A DNA stretch of 64,000 nt, taken from NCBI GenBank assembly GCA_014773175.1, contig VXCM01001510.1, positions 89,477 to 153,476 of the forward strand. The letters run 5' to 3'. This document shows, piece by piece, positions 1 to 11,263 of this stretch. The notes beneath the pieces are model-generated. The model saw only the letters and a list, made by a program, of their open reading frames with translations, had not been told where the DNA came from and ran no database searches. This DNA is from Lucifuga dentata. Its lineage: Eukaryota; Chordata; Actinopteri; Ophidiiformes; Bythitidae. Position 1 is the stretch's first letter. The number at the start of each line of letters is the position of its first letter. Made by a program: the position numbers and the translations under genes.

Positions 1-1716
1 AAAAAAAGCATTGTAAATCCATTTCTTCTCCTCCTTCAGCCATTGTGCGTTAAAAAAACAACAGGGCTAAGTAAAAATCGCAACAAAAAATCTAAAGCAC
101 TACATCTAAAAATCTAAACGTCAAGAAAGAAAGTTTAAATAAATATTAATGCTCCGTTACGTGCTAGCTAGGTTTACATGAGTTAGCTAAGGTAACCGGC
201 TCTCTTCTTCTTCTGATGAATTTCTGGCAGGCTGTTTAGCTGTAGCTGTAGCATAATGCTGTACTCCAATGACGTAGGCCAAGGCCAGCTAGAAGGCCCT
301 GACGTGTAAAAGAATACGCCCAACACGGCAAACTCAAAATGTGATTGGTTAAAATATATGACAATCAACAACGTTGTCCCTGAATAGCAGAGGAGATTCA
401 GTCCAGATTCTGAAGGCCTCAGGCTAGATGTTTTTACCCGGAGACAGCACAGGTAGAAAATCTGATTGGATAAAAGCTCTAATTTATATGAGCTGCACTG
501 GAAGCAGCGCAACTGAGGGAAAGAGTCTGTAGCAATGACATGATGTTAATAACAACTGATGGGAATGAACTTTGTAAAATACATATAGCATTAATAAAAT
601 ATATATTAAATTATAAAAACATAATTTGATGATTCTGACAATCTCTAGGCCAGCAGAGAAGGCCTTGCTGGCCCTGATCGCCCACCACTGATATACACAC
701 ACACACTGTATATTATATATACACTGTATATTACACTGTATACACACATTTAAAAATTCAAGTACAGTGAATAAAACCCCGTAAATCAGCAAGCTGCATT
801 CATATACAAACTGGAGCACTAATGGCTCCACTGAGACTATTTTCCTGGGTTTTGTGTTAGTTGGGGACCAAACTTCACTCATGTCCCTGCAACTTGCAAA
901 TCAGAATGACTGAGCTCAAATCAAAAACATGTCAGAAACAAGGCACTCACAGAACGCAAGCCTTCACCAGCGTTCTTCTTCTGGATCCTGGATCCAGAAT
1001 GTGATCCAGATCACCTCCAAACTGTAATCACCTATTCCTCTCTACATTATCTACTGTACCTGTCCCCCAACTTTCATCCAAATCTGGCCCTAATTTATAG
1101 ATAAGGATATGCATTATGGGTCAGGCTCAGAACATATCAATCAACCCTCACATAGTATCAGGGGAGTGTCCAGGGAGGGGGCTGGGGTAGCAATGTCAAG
1201 CCTATTAAACTTATTAAATTGTGGCATTTGATTTAACAGGATAATGATGCGATGAACTTAATTTAGTCATAATTAGTAGCATCTAAGTAGTGTTAGTCAG
1301 TAGCATTTATCAGTAGCATTTAAGTACTGTTACTTAAATAAAAATGTGTTTTATTTTCTTTTATTTCATATTTGTTAAATGATGACTACCTGATAACAGT
1401 AGCTGATGCTTCTTTGTGTCATAAGAATTAAAATATTAAAATGTGGGCATGTCAGACACAAACACAATGGAGTCAGATGAAGACCGTGTCACATACAGCA
1501 CTGTAAAAATGTCATTTTACCTTTGACCTCGTGACGACAGAAAGCAAAGAGGAGAATTTCACACTAATTAAGTCCTGCAGGGTTTTTTTCTTTCTGTTTC
1601 CTGGCAGCTTCCTAATGTTTGTCTGACCTCAGACGACCTCACAGCTCCGACGACAAATGAACAAATGACAGAAAACCTCAGACATGCTCAAGTCTGCATG
1701 CATCATTAGGACGTTA

Positions 1717-1757
<41 letters not shown>

Positions 1758-1814
1758 GTGAGACATTTATTTTCTCATCTTTAATGTATCTACATGTTTA
1801 AGTAAGCGTTCACT
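1..1814. other. Intron sequence after exon 13; scattered old repeats
   Basis: No coding exon is visible. About 940-1130 resembles the widespread fish retroposon tail with a GATCCAGAT-type core. About 1100-1135 (CAGAACATATCAATCAACCC) matches the mariner-like end seen at 26380. A GT dinucleotide array lies at 1719-1757. Short ORFs here look spurious. Confidence 0.5.
1719..1757. repeat. (GT)n microsatellite
   Basis: About 19 GT units in the intron after exon 13, seen directly. Confidence 0.9.
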
Positions 1815-2100
1815 TTAAAGGACCATACCGGCGATCGTGCATGATTGAGTTCAATATATATACAATTCGCATACATGTTATGTTACTGACAACCATTTCC
1901 ACAAATTTACTACTTTAGCAGTAAATTTTAGAATTGGTTTTCCTACCTTCCACACTGGTTCATTCCAGTACGCTATAAAAAATCAACTTGTAGAGACTTG
2001 AAACATGCTTGTGATACATAATCCATCACAGCGAAGATGACATCTATTAGGTTTTTTATTGAAGTAACTTAACTTATCCAACACGGAGCTTCATGGAAGA

Positions 2101-3053
2101 CTATGACAGTGTATTAGGGCCATGTAAGATGAAAAAAAAAAAAAAAGNAAAAAAAAAAAAAAAGTGGGGCATTATTTCAAGTTTTCAAACTCGCAAATTT
2201 GCCAGTTTTAAAAGTCTATGTTTATGATAATTAGATGATTTTGAGCTAAAAGCACAAATATTTCTTTATTGCTAAATCCGATGGAAAGGTATAATTTAAT
2301 AAGGTCATGTACTGCAAGTATAGTCACAACGTGAGGCGGTTTGATCCCTGTTCTCCTTATTTTGCCTTTTTCATTATTGAAAAAAATTAAATTATCTATC
2401 TATAAAGGCAGAAATCTCTGTCTGTGGCACCAACATCTCTAGAACCCAGCACTGTATGAAGTTGAAATTCAGCAGGTTTATTGCTCAGGACCCAAAGACG
2501 TGCAGTGTCACATGTGAAGTTGTTTGGATGAGCAGTTCTCGAGTTGAGCTGTGCGGTAAAAAGTAGTCCGTGCAGCAGGATACACTCCAGGCATGGTGGC
2601 AGGATACGCTCTGGACACGGCAGCGTATGTTGTGCTCCAAGGGCACTAATGGCAGGCTGCAGCACACACCATAAAGTCCGTCCTGGTCCGAACACGAACA
2701 TTTTGAACAGGCACTACATTTGTTAGTTTAAAAAAAAAAAAAAAGTTAAAAAAAAATTGATTGTTCATCATTAAAAATAACTTTCATTAATTTTTTTTTT
2801 TTTGAAATTTTTTTCACAAATTTGTGAGTTTTTTTTGCGAGTATATGACCTTATTAAATTATACTTTTCCATCAGATTTAGCAATAAAGAAACACTTGTG
2901 CTTTTAGCGCAAAATCATCGACTTATCAAAGACATACTGACTTAAAACTGGCAAATTACGCTGTGACTACGCCTGCAGTACATGACCTTATTAAAGCATA
3001 CTTTTCTATTGGATTTAGCAATCGTCTTATATGGCCCTAATACGCTGTCATAG
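2101..3053. mobile_element. Nested inverted-repeat (fold-back) element inside MITE copy 1
   Basis: The left end CTATGACAGTGTATTAGGGC is mirrored at the right end by a 3031-3053 segment reading GGCCCTAATACGCTGTCATAG. Inside, long arms of over 100 bases around 2195-2340 and 2830-2970 are diverged inverted copies of each other (landmarks TTTAGCAATAAAGAAA, GACCTTATTAAATTATAC). The centre (2393-2728) is a different repeat, also found at 42955-43277. No coding capacity is seen. Confidence 0.65.
2393..2728 (+). repeat. Dispersed repeat, copy A (Helitron-like, tentative)
   Basis: A segment starting CTATCTATAAAGGCAG and AATCTCTGTCTGTGG, then AACATCTCTAGAACCCAGCA and TTCAGCAGGTTTATTGCTC. From CATCTCTAGAAC onward it is about 85% identical by eye to 42955-43277. 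The TATAAAGGCAGAAATCTCTGTCTG start resembles fish Helitron/Helentron ends as I recall them; this is weak evidence. The overlapping short ORFs on both strands are not credible genes. Confidence 0.5.
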
Positions 3054-3531
3054 AAGGCAATGTGTGTCTCCGCCAGGAAATATAGTCCTAGCAGAAGATG
3101 GCTTTTACTGAGAAATTAAAATGACTGTGCCTTTTATAATCATGCATAAGTGTTAGAAGGTGAAACATAAAATTTTAAGGTGAATGTATCACCTGAACAT
3201 TTGATTTTGGAAGATTAGGGAATTTGAAAAAATAACAGGAAAACTAAAATATGGTTTTATGTTTGCACTCAAACATGCATGATCACAGTATGGTCCTTTA
3301 ACTCATTTATTGTAAATGATTTGATAGAAATTATAAGATTTTTTTAATATTGTTAGCTCCTGTTCCACCTATGTTACATGAAATATGCATCATTTTAAGA
3401 AATAGGTAATATAAAGCATAAATCCAGATGTATTTAAACACAATCACTCAGCTGAGCTCTATGAGCCACATCAGCTCTCACACACAGATAATAATCACAC
3501 ACACAATTTGGTTATTTGATTCCTTAATTCC

Positions 3532-3533
<2 letters not shown>

Positions 3534-3577
<44 letters not shown>
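3534..3577. repeat. (ATT)n microsatellite
   Basis: About 14 ATT units, seen directly. Confidence 0.9.
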
Positions 3578-4633
3578 GCTACATAAAGAAGTTTTCTTTT
3601 TGATTTATGTAACAACATGGTCAGAAAAGCTTATCTTTTGCCCCACTAGTGATAAGAGTGTAAGAATATAAAAATGTCATCCTTGAATTTTTCATTCATC
3701 CAACAAATTTTGTTTGCTGATTGTCTAATGAACCTCATGGAGATGTTGTATATACTTTTAGCCTTTTTTTTTTTTAAACCAGCAGCTGCATCATCCATCC
3801 ATCCATCAACCCATCCTGTTCAGTTCGTGGAGGACTAAATCTTATCCCAGCATGCACCTGAGAGCAGGAACACAACCCGCACTGACCAAGGTCAATACTT
3901 TATTACAGGCCATCAAGCGCATATTCTAGAAGTTTGCTCATCGTTTTATACACATTTTTATCAGCCAGAGATGTTTGCTATTTTTGAAAACTTCGAGATC
4001 TTTGCTAGAAGTTAAGGTTCTGCACATGAGCAAATGACAGAAAACCTCAGATATGTTCAAGTTTGTAATTGGCTGAAACAAAGTTAGAAAAGGCGGTGGT
4101 ATTGGTGAGCTCAGCGGGTTTGAAGAAGTTTAACATATTGTGGGTGTTTAATATCAATATCAAAATAAGCAGTTTTTTTTTTTTGTTATTTCTTGTGTTT
4201 TGTTTTTTGTTTTGTTTTTGTTTTTTTGTTTTTTTTTAACATAAGAAATGGTGAGGCTAAAGTGAGGCGACATGAAGCTGGACAGAAGTCAAATCCTGAC
4301 ACTTCAGCAGACCACCGGGCAGCCGAGTCCAACTTTGTGCACCAACACCTCCAGGCCAGCAGGCTATTAGGAGGCGGGGGAGGGATGCATGTGTGANAAC
4401 TTTGTGCACCAACACCTCCAGGCCAGCAGGCTATTAGGAGGCGGGGGAGGGATGCATGTGTGAGTGTGTGTATTTGGGGTCTGGACAGTATGTGTGTGAG
4501 GGGGGACACACACACACACATGCAGCAGTGTTGGCAGCAGCGGAGACTCTTAGCCATCACACATGACAACCTGTCAACCTGTCACGCCTTGACCTCCAGG
4601 CACAATGGCTGGACTGGAAAACCAGGAACCAGG

Positions 4634-4677
<44 letters not shown>

Positions 4678-5452
4678 ATAAGTTTTGGTTTTTATTACAC
4701 CTCCTTAAAAAAATAAATCTACTAAATGATATCATTCCAATGATTACATGTAAATTACTCATGTAAAATGGTCTAGACTGTATCACGTTTAATTTTACAA
4801 TTAAATTTTGAAAAATGATTTTTATCCTACTTCTTTCTTTTATCTGTATTATTTGATTTGTTTATATTTTCTTTCCTTTATATATTTCTTTGGCCTTTGT
4901 GCTTTGATCTTAAATGTGTGGAAAAATGTGATGGAAAAACAACAAAGTGAATAAATAAATATTGTTTTTCTCCTCAATCTGTTTTTATATTAATGATTAA
5001 CTTTATTTAAACAGCCCATCCACTAATTTTGGAAATTGATGGAACTTTATACCCTTAAGTCTGATGATTTAAGGGAGCCTGGATTTAAATAACCGTAAGT
5101 GGATATTAAGGCATTTGGAGCTTTATTAATGGACATGATCGGCTTTGTCTTTTGTTACCTAAAAACGTTTTTTAATCTCTAACCCATCATTTCTCCAGCT
5201 CTAATTCTGCTTTATCATTTAAATTAAAGCTCTGCAGCCATGACTGATTAATGCATTAAGGGATTTTCATAAATTAATAATCAAAACACTTCTAAAGGTC
5301 AGTTTTTTTCTTTATCTCAAACACAAGTTTACAAACAAAATTCATTAACAGTAAAAAAAAAAAAAAAAATTTCAGACAATTCTGTTTCTACTTGACGAGA
5401 GTTAAAAGGTCAAAATCTGACCTTACAGGTTCTGTTCACTTTATTCTAACAT

Positions 5453-5487
<35 letters not shown>

Positions 5488-5573
5488 CATCTGTCCAGCC
5501 TGATCAGAAATCAGTCACTTTTTATCAGGGCAGAGGGGTGGATGGATGGATGGATGGATGGATGGATGGATAG
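5453..5573. repeat. (CT)n and (GGAT)n microsatellites
   Basis: A CT array (5453-5485) and about nine GGAT units (5537-5573), 50 bases apart. Confidence 0.9.
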
Positions 5574-6004
5574 ATCTTTGCCCTCAGCACTGTGGTGGCC
5601 CTCGTCTCTCTTTGTTAGCCTTGGCTGGCAGACATCTGGCTGTGATTCTGACAGATTTGATGTCCGAACACATCAGAGCAGATTAAAAGCCAGGAAACAC
5701 TGAGAGTCAGATAACAGGAGCAGAGTACGTGCACGCACACGCACACACGCACGCACACACACACACACATGCCAGGAAGAACGACATGGAACCTTCAGGA
5801 GATGGTGGAAAGCTGCTCCTCTCTCATTCTCATTTGCTGGCAGGTATTTGTTAAAATCATAAACCAGGACACCTTAAAACAGAGTTCTGAATATATTATA
5901 CTGTAGGTATATTAACCTGTAGGTAACCATAGCAACAATCCTGATGATTCATATTACCTCTTATTGGTTAAATGCAATTAACCATGGAAAATTGTTTTTT
6001 GGCG

Positions 6005-6038
<34 letters not shown>

Positions 6039-6625
6039 CCTGGATCTTGTTTTCAACAGTTTTGTCATTATTCCTCTCATGCTAATTTTGGCATCTATAT
6101 ATAGATTTTAAGCTCAATCATTGTCTCATGAGAATGAAAATCTATTTTGGTTTAAGACTAATTAAATGAACTTCACGCTTCATATTTTCAGTCAGTTTTA
6201 GTTGATGCAAATTGGACATTTTAGTCTTGTCTAAGTCAAGCAGACCCTGGATGTTATAATCTATCTTTAATTGACAAAATGTTATTATTATTAACATTAT
6301 TTTAGTCCTAATAGTCTTCAGAAAATTACTTGTCATTTTAGACTTTTTTAGTTTATTTACTTAAGGCTAAACATGAGCGTTCTTATCTAATTTCAGCAAA
6401 TAACTGACAGTTAAGAATCCACCTAAGTGGCATTAAACCTCTGCAGATTTTGACCTTTTTCCTTTTCTAATCTACTCAAATATCATTCTGTCTATTAAAA
6501 TATTTTTTACTGAGCTGCTTGTTAGGCAGTTTAATGAAAAGTAAATTACAAAATGACTCCAGACTCCAGAGGATTAACAGAGGTGGAACATTCAGAGAAT
6601 ACTGAGAGAACATTCAGAGAATATA

Positions 6626-7636
6626 CATTACTGCTCAAAAGTTTAGAATCACTCAACATTTCAGTAGTTCTTGCTATTTTATTCGATAACAGTGTTTTTT
6701 AAATGATATGAAACAAACACCAAAATGTATTTTAAATGTTTTATTTAGTATTTCAAATATTTGGGGGGAAAAAGTTTTTAAATGATAAATAACACTGTTT
6801 TAGTGATTTCTCATCAAAGAATCCACCATGAGATTTAATCTCTGCTTTGCAAATATGAGGCATTCAGTTTATAGAGCATCAGGGAATTGCTTATCAAATT
6901 CTGTATTTTAAAATTGTGGTGCCCAGGAAGATTAGTGATCACTAAGGCAGGAGCTAATGGGAACCCATAAACAATAAAGACATTCTAGAATTTTCTAACA
7001 ATCTCTGGAATCACATACAGCTTCTCTGCATGAATTTGGAATCATCTACAACTCATGTCATGATTCTGGACAATTGTAAAATGTTTCTTGAATTTTTACA
7101 GCTTCTTGCAAATTATTTTAAACCTGTAGGTGCAAAATACTAACAGACGTAGTAGAATAATTTTATATGTATATACACTACAGGCCAGAAGTTTGAGGCC
7201 ACCCCAGACTTTTTTTAAAAATCATCAATAGACTCTTTGTTTTACAATTTATTGCACAGGAAATGACAAAAATATATAAAATAAATGTAACTAATTAGTT
7301 TTCAAGAAGAATTAGTCAACAAGAACACATTATGTGGCCATTATGGCTTAAGAAATGATTTTTTAATGAATATCTGTCTGTATTAGTGCAGCACTCCAGT
7401 TTTGTTCCAATTCCCTTTGCTGATGTGTTTTAACATTCTATTCAATAGCTACTGTCTGCCTTCTCCCACATCATTTTGGATTAACGTGCTACACAGTCTG
7501 CTCATGCTAACTCTGGGGGTGGCCTCAAACTTCTGGTCTGTAGTGTAGATACATACCTATGAACCTTTTTTACATTACTGGAAACATTGATTCTACGTGA
7601 AAATCACTAGTGATTCCAAACTTTGGAGCAGTGGTG
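6626..7636. mobile_element. Tc1-like non-autonomous element (host of a nested one)
   Basis: Left end TA-CATTACTGCTCAAAAGTTTA, right end (reverse complement) TA-CACCACTGCTCCAAAGTTTG: terminal inverted repeats of about 27 bases, flanked by TA on both sides as expected for Tc1/mariner. The CAAAAGTTT core is typical of Tc1-like ends in fish. The internal sequence has no transposase. A second element (7176-7545) sits inside near the right end, so the original element was about 0.64 kb. Confidence 0.75.
7176..7545. mobile_element. Nested Tc1-like MITE, 370 bp
   Basis: Left end TA-CACTACAGGCCAGAAGTTTG, right end the near-perfect reverse complement (one mismatch in the first 20 bases), TA flanks at 7174-7175 and 7546-7547. 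It is AT-rich inside and has no ORF. It interrupts the element at 6626-7636 and is therefore younger. Confidence 0.85.
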
Positions 7637-8578
7637 TATGTGGTCTGACTGTACTCGTCATCTCTGGCAGACTTACCTTCTGGCTGTGGAGAAAATTGGG
7701 GACCTGAAGTCCTTTTTCTTCATGAACTCAATGATTTTGAGTTCCTTCTTAGCGGCAAGCGCGGGAAGCTCGGGGCCGCACGGGAAAAGGGCTTGTTCGA
7801 GTTCGGCCTCACAAACTGGCCAGTTTACCAACTCAGACAAACGCTGACTAGTTAAGGACGTGTGGAGGTTTGTTGGGTTTTTTGAGGGATGGTGGGTGGG
7901 GCGGGGTTAATTTACCAAGGTAAAAAAAAAGGGGGGGAGAAGACAAAAGAAACAGCACAAGTAAGCATGCAAACAACACGCAAAGTGAAAAATAATTTAA
8001 AAAAAAAAAAGAAAAATACGGCAAAAAAAGAAAACATGACTAAAATATAAAACAACAGTGGATAACAAAAATGTAAGTTTGTAAAAGGCAACAAAGAAAA
8101 AGCAATTTCATACCAACGCAAGAAAGCCAATTGTATGTGTGTTGTATGTATATATTTTATATATTTTTTAAATAGTTTCTTTATGGTTGCTATTTTATAT
8201 ACACTCGAACACAATCCTGTTTTTAATTATTTTTACTACTACTCTTTATAGTATTGTGCAATGCACGTTACCATTATGTTGCACTAACACAGTCAATGGA
8301 TACTTTTCATTGTACATATTCTCTGAACAGTTTGATGACAATAAAGCTGAACTGAATTGAATATCAGCATTGAAGCATTCTCTACATGGTTCATTCCTCT
8401 CCTCATGTACAGCAAGAAATATACTTAAGACAGTGCACATGAAAATAAGAAGTTGTAATTTGTGATACCTGAGGTGTGACGTTTTGGAGATGTGTGGTTG
8501 AAAATAGCCAATAAACGTGTTTCCTATGTATAGTCAGATGGAAACATGTAGGTTGGATTCATTTCCTGTGTGTTGTAC
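7637..8578. other. Intron sequence next to exon 13; nothing further recognised
   Basis: Apart from the open fragment at 7673-7890 this is A- and T-rich single-copy-looking DNA. Position 8330-8370 (AATAAAGCTGAACTGAATTG) looks like the 3' tail of a retroposon. Confidence 0.4.
7673..7890 (-). other. Unrecognised open reading fragment of raised GC
   Basis: On the minus strand an open frame with no start reads through LSELVNWPVCEAELEQALF, PCGPELPALAAKKELK and IIEFMKKKDFRSP, ending at TAA, which is also the middle of a good splice-donor sequence (AAG|GTAAGT). GC content is clearly above its surroundings. It is not CADPS (the expected PDGIGTV exon has a different sequence). It could be a transposon or retrocopy fragment or an unknown exon; I do not recognise the family. 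Confidence 0.35.
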
Positions 8579-8766
8579 CTGTTCCCGTGGACGTGGGAGG
8601 CACAGAAGGCGAAGCTGTAGTGTAGCAGGGTGGGGTCGATCATGGCACCATTCTCTGCCCTCTCCAGCAGGTCGCTCAGGTAACACAGGTGCCGGTGGCA
8701 GCCACGAACACCATAACGAGCGCAGTACTCATCCAAGACAAAGACCTGACCTGGACTGAACCAGCC
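8579..8766 (-). CDS. cadps: CADPS exon 13 of window (last coding exon seen)
   Basis: 188 bases encode [40 protein letters not shown] and [22 protein letters not shown], plus AG of the next codon (expected R). The donor is AG|GTACAA, phase 2. The acceptor CCACAG is immediately preceded by a (TG)n tract. [15 protein letters not shown] is CADPS-like, while CARYGV is shared with CADPS2. The expected continuation (a PDGIGTV-type segment, then the MUN domain that engages SNAREs and syntaxin) is not found between here and position 1, so the next exon lies outside the window. Confidence 0.95.
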
Positions 8767-8771
8767 CTGTG

Positions 8772-8772
<1 letters not shown>

Positions 8773-8804
<32 letters not shown>
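8773..8804. repeat. (CA)n microsatellite directly before exon 13 acceptor
   Basis: On the transcript strand this is (TG)n, ending five bases before the CAG acceptor of exon 13, where a pyrimidine tract is expected. Confidence 0.9.
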
Positions 8805-8806
<2 letters not shown>

Positions 8807-8879
8807 AGTTCTGACGTGTGAAACAAAATAATACATATATACACATTCTGCAGTTTCTGCAAATAAAATATGCATAATT

Positions 8880-9470
8880 TTACCAGTGGCCCATAAAGTA
8901 TTCAGAGTTTATTACATTTTCAATATGAATGTGAATTGAAAAGGGTTCATCCTCAGGGAGCATGACTGCCTTCATTCCATTTCATGGGAATCTGTCCATT
9001 ACATTATGTCATGTCTTATGTGCAAGCTGGAAATTTTGGCAAAATGGTGGCGCTAGAACAAAGGTCGCAGTCTGCAAAAGTTTAGGGAGAGCAGGAATAC
9101 CCATAGAAAATTCAATAGGAATCCTTTGAATTCATAATATCTTTTGACCAAAGCTGAAACTTGGTGCTGTGGGAGATGCTAGAGGAAAGCTGGTGGAGCT
9201 TCCTGAAAGGAAAGGGTTCATCCTCTGCTGCACATGAACGTGCTCAATTAATTCCACGGGCATTAACATGTTCCATTTTGATATATTTTGTGCATAAAAT
9301 GCTTGTCTGTGGCGCAACCCGAAAAGTCAAGGGTCACTAAATTCATTCATCAAGCCTCATCCTCTGGGGATCATGAATATCCATAGTGAAATTCAAGGAA
9401 ATCTGAGCATTAGTTTCTAAGATGTCATTCTGCTAAAGTCGAGGTCTTTTATTTTTGTTGAGATTCATTG
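8880..9470 (+). repeat. Fish retroposon tail fragments between exons 13 and 12
   Basis: Repeated motifs GGTTCATCCTCAGGGAGCAT, TCATCCTCTGGGGATCATGA and ATTCAAGGAAATCTG recall the common teleost LINE-derived tail repeats. Related text occurs at 28985-29095. The family name is uncertain. Confidence 0.4.
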
Positions 9471-9548
9471 GTTTAGATCAGATCCACATTGGAGCTTCAT
9501 CACATTATTAAACACTAAACACTTTTTAATTCCTAATTCTTTTCTTAC

Positions 9549-9685
9549 CAAGCAGGAGTAGGAGTCATTGAGTCTGTGGTCCAGTGTGAGGCGCTGCACC
9601 AGCTCAAACAGCGAGGCGTGGTCAAAGTTACACGGGTTGGCTGAAATAAACTCGTCCATCCCGTGTTTCTGCGCTCGATCAGCAT
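9549..9685 (-). CDS. cadps: CADPS exon 12 of window (post-PH region)
   Basis: 137 bases: AT completes the split codon, then [40 protein letters not shown] and SYSCL. The acceptor is GTCCAG and the donor TTG|GTAAGA, with a phase 0 end. HGMDEFI is a family landmark leading from the PH domain towards the MUN domain. [20 protein letters not shown] fits CADPS; human CADPS2 is more divergent at this site as I recall. The 7.5 kb intron to the microexon holds most of the transposon debris of this part of the gene. Confidence 0.95.
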
Positions 9686-10156
9686 CTGGACACGCCCACA
9701 TTTACCCATCCAATCAGGAGACAGAAAGAGACAAAGATTGAAAGTGTCAGACCAGACGACTATTATATTCATTTTAGATTATTATAATTATCCAACTTGG
9801 GGCTGAATCTATTCATAATGTAGTAACTGAATATATTGATAAAAACGTAATAAAATTTAATAAAGTGCTCATAAATCAGCCTCAGTGCTGTAAACACTGT
9901 GACAATTTGGCAGATAATATGATTTATGTTATCGTTTGTTTGCTATTGCACTAATTGCTCAGTTTTGGTGCAACACCACTCTATTATCAGTTTGTTTGTT
10001 TTTGTTTGTTTTTTTAGTTTTATTCAATATTATGCTCTATATAAACCATAACAATGCATCTCACCTCATAAGGTAATAATAATCTTGTATGACATTATGG
10101 TTTCAGCATTTTATTGCATTATGAGCACTTGGTTAAGTTTGCTGGTTTCCCTCTGG

Positions 10157-10762
10157 TTAAAGGACAATAACCGTGATTTGGCATGTTTGAGCCCAATACA
10201 TACAGCCCATATACATGTTACATTACTGACAACCATTTCCCAAAGTATACTGCGGGACTGTAAATTTTAGATTGTTTTTCCTACCTTCCAGACTGCAACT
10301 GGCCTCAGTTCACTCTAGTACGCTATTAAAATCAACTTGTAGAGACTTGAAACATGTTTGAAATACATAATCCATCACAGCAAACAACACATCTTATGTT
10401 TTTTTGTCAAAGTAACTTTATTTAAATGATCCAAAAGAACAAAAGACGATTTATTTCTCCGCCAGGTAATATAGTCCCAGGCAAAAATGGCTTTTACAGA
10501 GAAATTAAAACAGCCGTCCTTCTACAACTGTGAATAAGTGTTGCAAAGTGAAACATTAATTAAATTTTAAAATATTACATTTTAAGGTGGATGTATCACC
10601 TTAACATTTGATTTTGAATGATTGGGGGATTTGAAAAAATAACAGGAAAACTAAAGTACAGTTTTATATTTTGGAAATTGGTAACATATCAGTAACATAA
10701 CATATTATGCAGGTTGTATTTACTGGGCGTAAACATGCAAAAACACTGCTATGGCCCTTTAA
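10157..10762. mobile_element. TTAA-flanked MITE, copy 2
   Basis: Ends GGTTAA-AGGACAATAACC and GGCCCT-TTAA, 606 bp. Same order of internal blocks as copy 1 (TTACTGACAACCATTTCCC, CCTACCTTCCAGACTG, AATCAACTTGTAGAGACTTG, then AACAGGAAAACTAAAGTACA). One of the more diverged copies at the tips. Confidence 0.75.
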
Positions 10763-11263
10763 TGCTGGACAGGAGGTGGACAGGAGAGTGTGAGTTTCCC
10801 AAGCAGCTTTCAGGAGGCCACTGCTGATCTGGGGGTCAAAGGTCAGCACTGAGGTCATAGGGTCAAGTTAGTGTGAGCTACATGATGTTCATGCAGATGG
10901 TTTTCTAACAGGGATTCACCACCATGCATTTAGTCTGTAACAAGCAGCCTGTGCAAGAACACAAACTGAGACTGAGTGTTAATGGAGGGAGGGGCTGATT
11001 GATAAGTAGTGAGCCTAGCTCTAACTCTGTGTTGCAGTTCTTAATTTTCCTTCCTTCCACTCAACTATATTGAAGGGATTTTACCTCAGCTTCACAACAG
11101 TCCACACAACTGATATGACATCATCATCATCATCATCATCATCATTCAAAGAGAATATTTTTTTAGTCCTGTCTGGATTAAATAAATAAATAAATTGAGC
11201 TGGATATTTTGAATTTTCACTTGTATTTATTTTTGACAAAAACAGACATCATCCAGTGATGAT

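Larger units (their letters stand above)
1815..3301. mobile_element. TTAA-flanked MITE, copy 1 (broken by nested element)
   Basis: Left end TTAA-AGGACCATACC, right end GGTCCT-TTAA. The inner arms match the other eight copies: TTACTGACAACCATTTCC, a CCTACCTTCC block, CAACTTGTAGAGACTTGAAA, and on the far side GGAAAACTAAAA then CAAACATGCATGATC. The copy is 1.49 kb instead of about 0.6 kb because an inverted-repeat element (2101-3053) interrupts it. TTAA duplication is the signature of piggyBac-type insertion, but no transposase is visible, so the superfamily is inference. Confidence 0.75.
3302..6625. other. Intron sequence with simple repeats; no gene seen
   Basis: Contains (ATT)n at 3534-3577, (GT)n at 4638-4673, (CT)n at 5453-5485, (GGAT)n at 5537-5573, a CA-rich tract at 5730-5769 and a T run at 6009-6034. 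A 65-base block is duplicated around the single N at 4397. Nothing else is recognisable. Confidence 0.6.

Noticed and set aside
2396..2726. Overlapping open frames of 60-101 codons on both strands
   Set aside because: They lie within a dispersed repeat found again at 43 kb and have no family resemblance.
1..8578. Search for the next CADPS exon (PDGIGTV segment and MUN domain)
   Set aside because: No minus-strand stretch with that sequence or a matching phase 2 acceptor was found.
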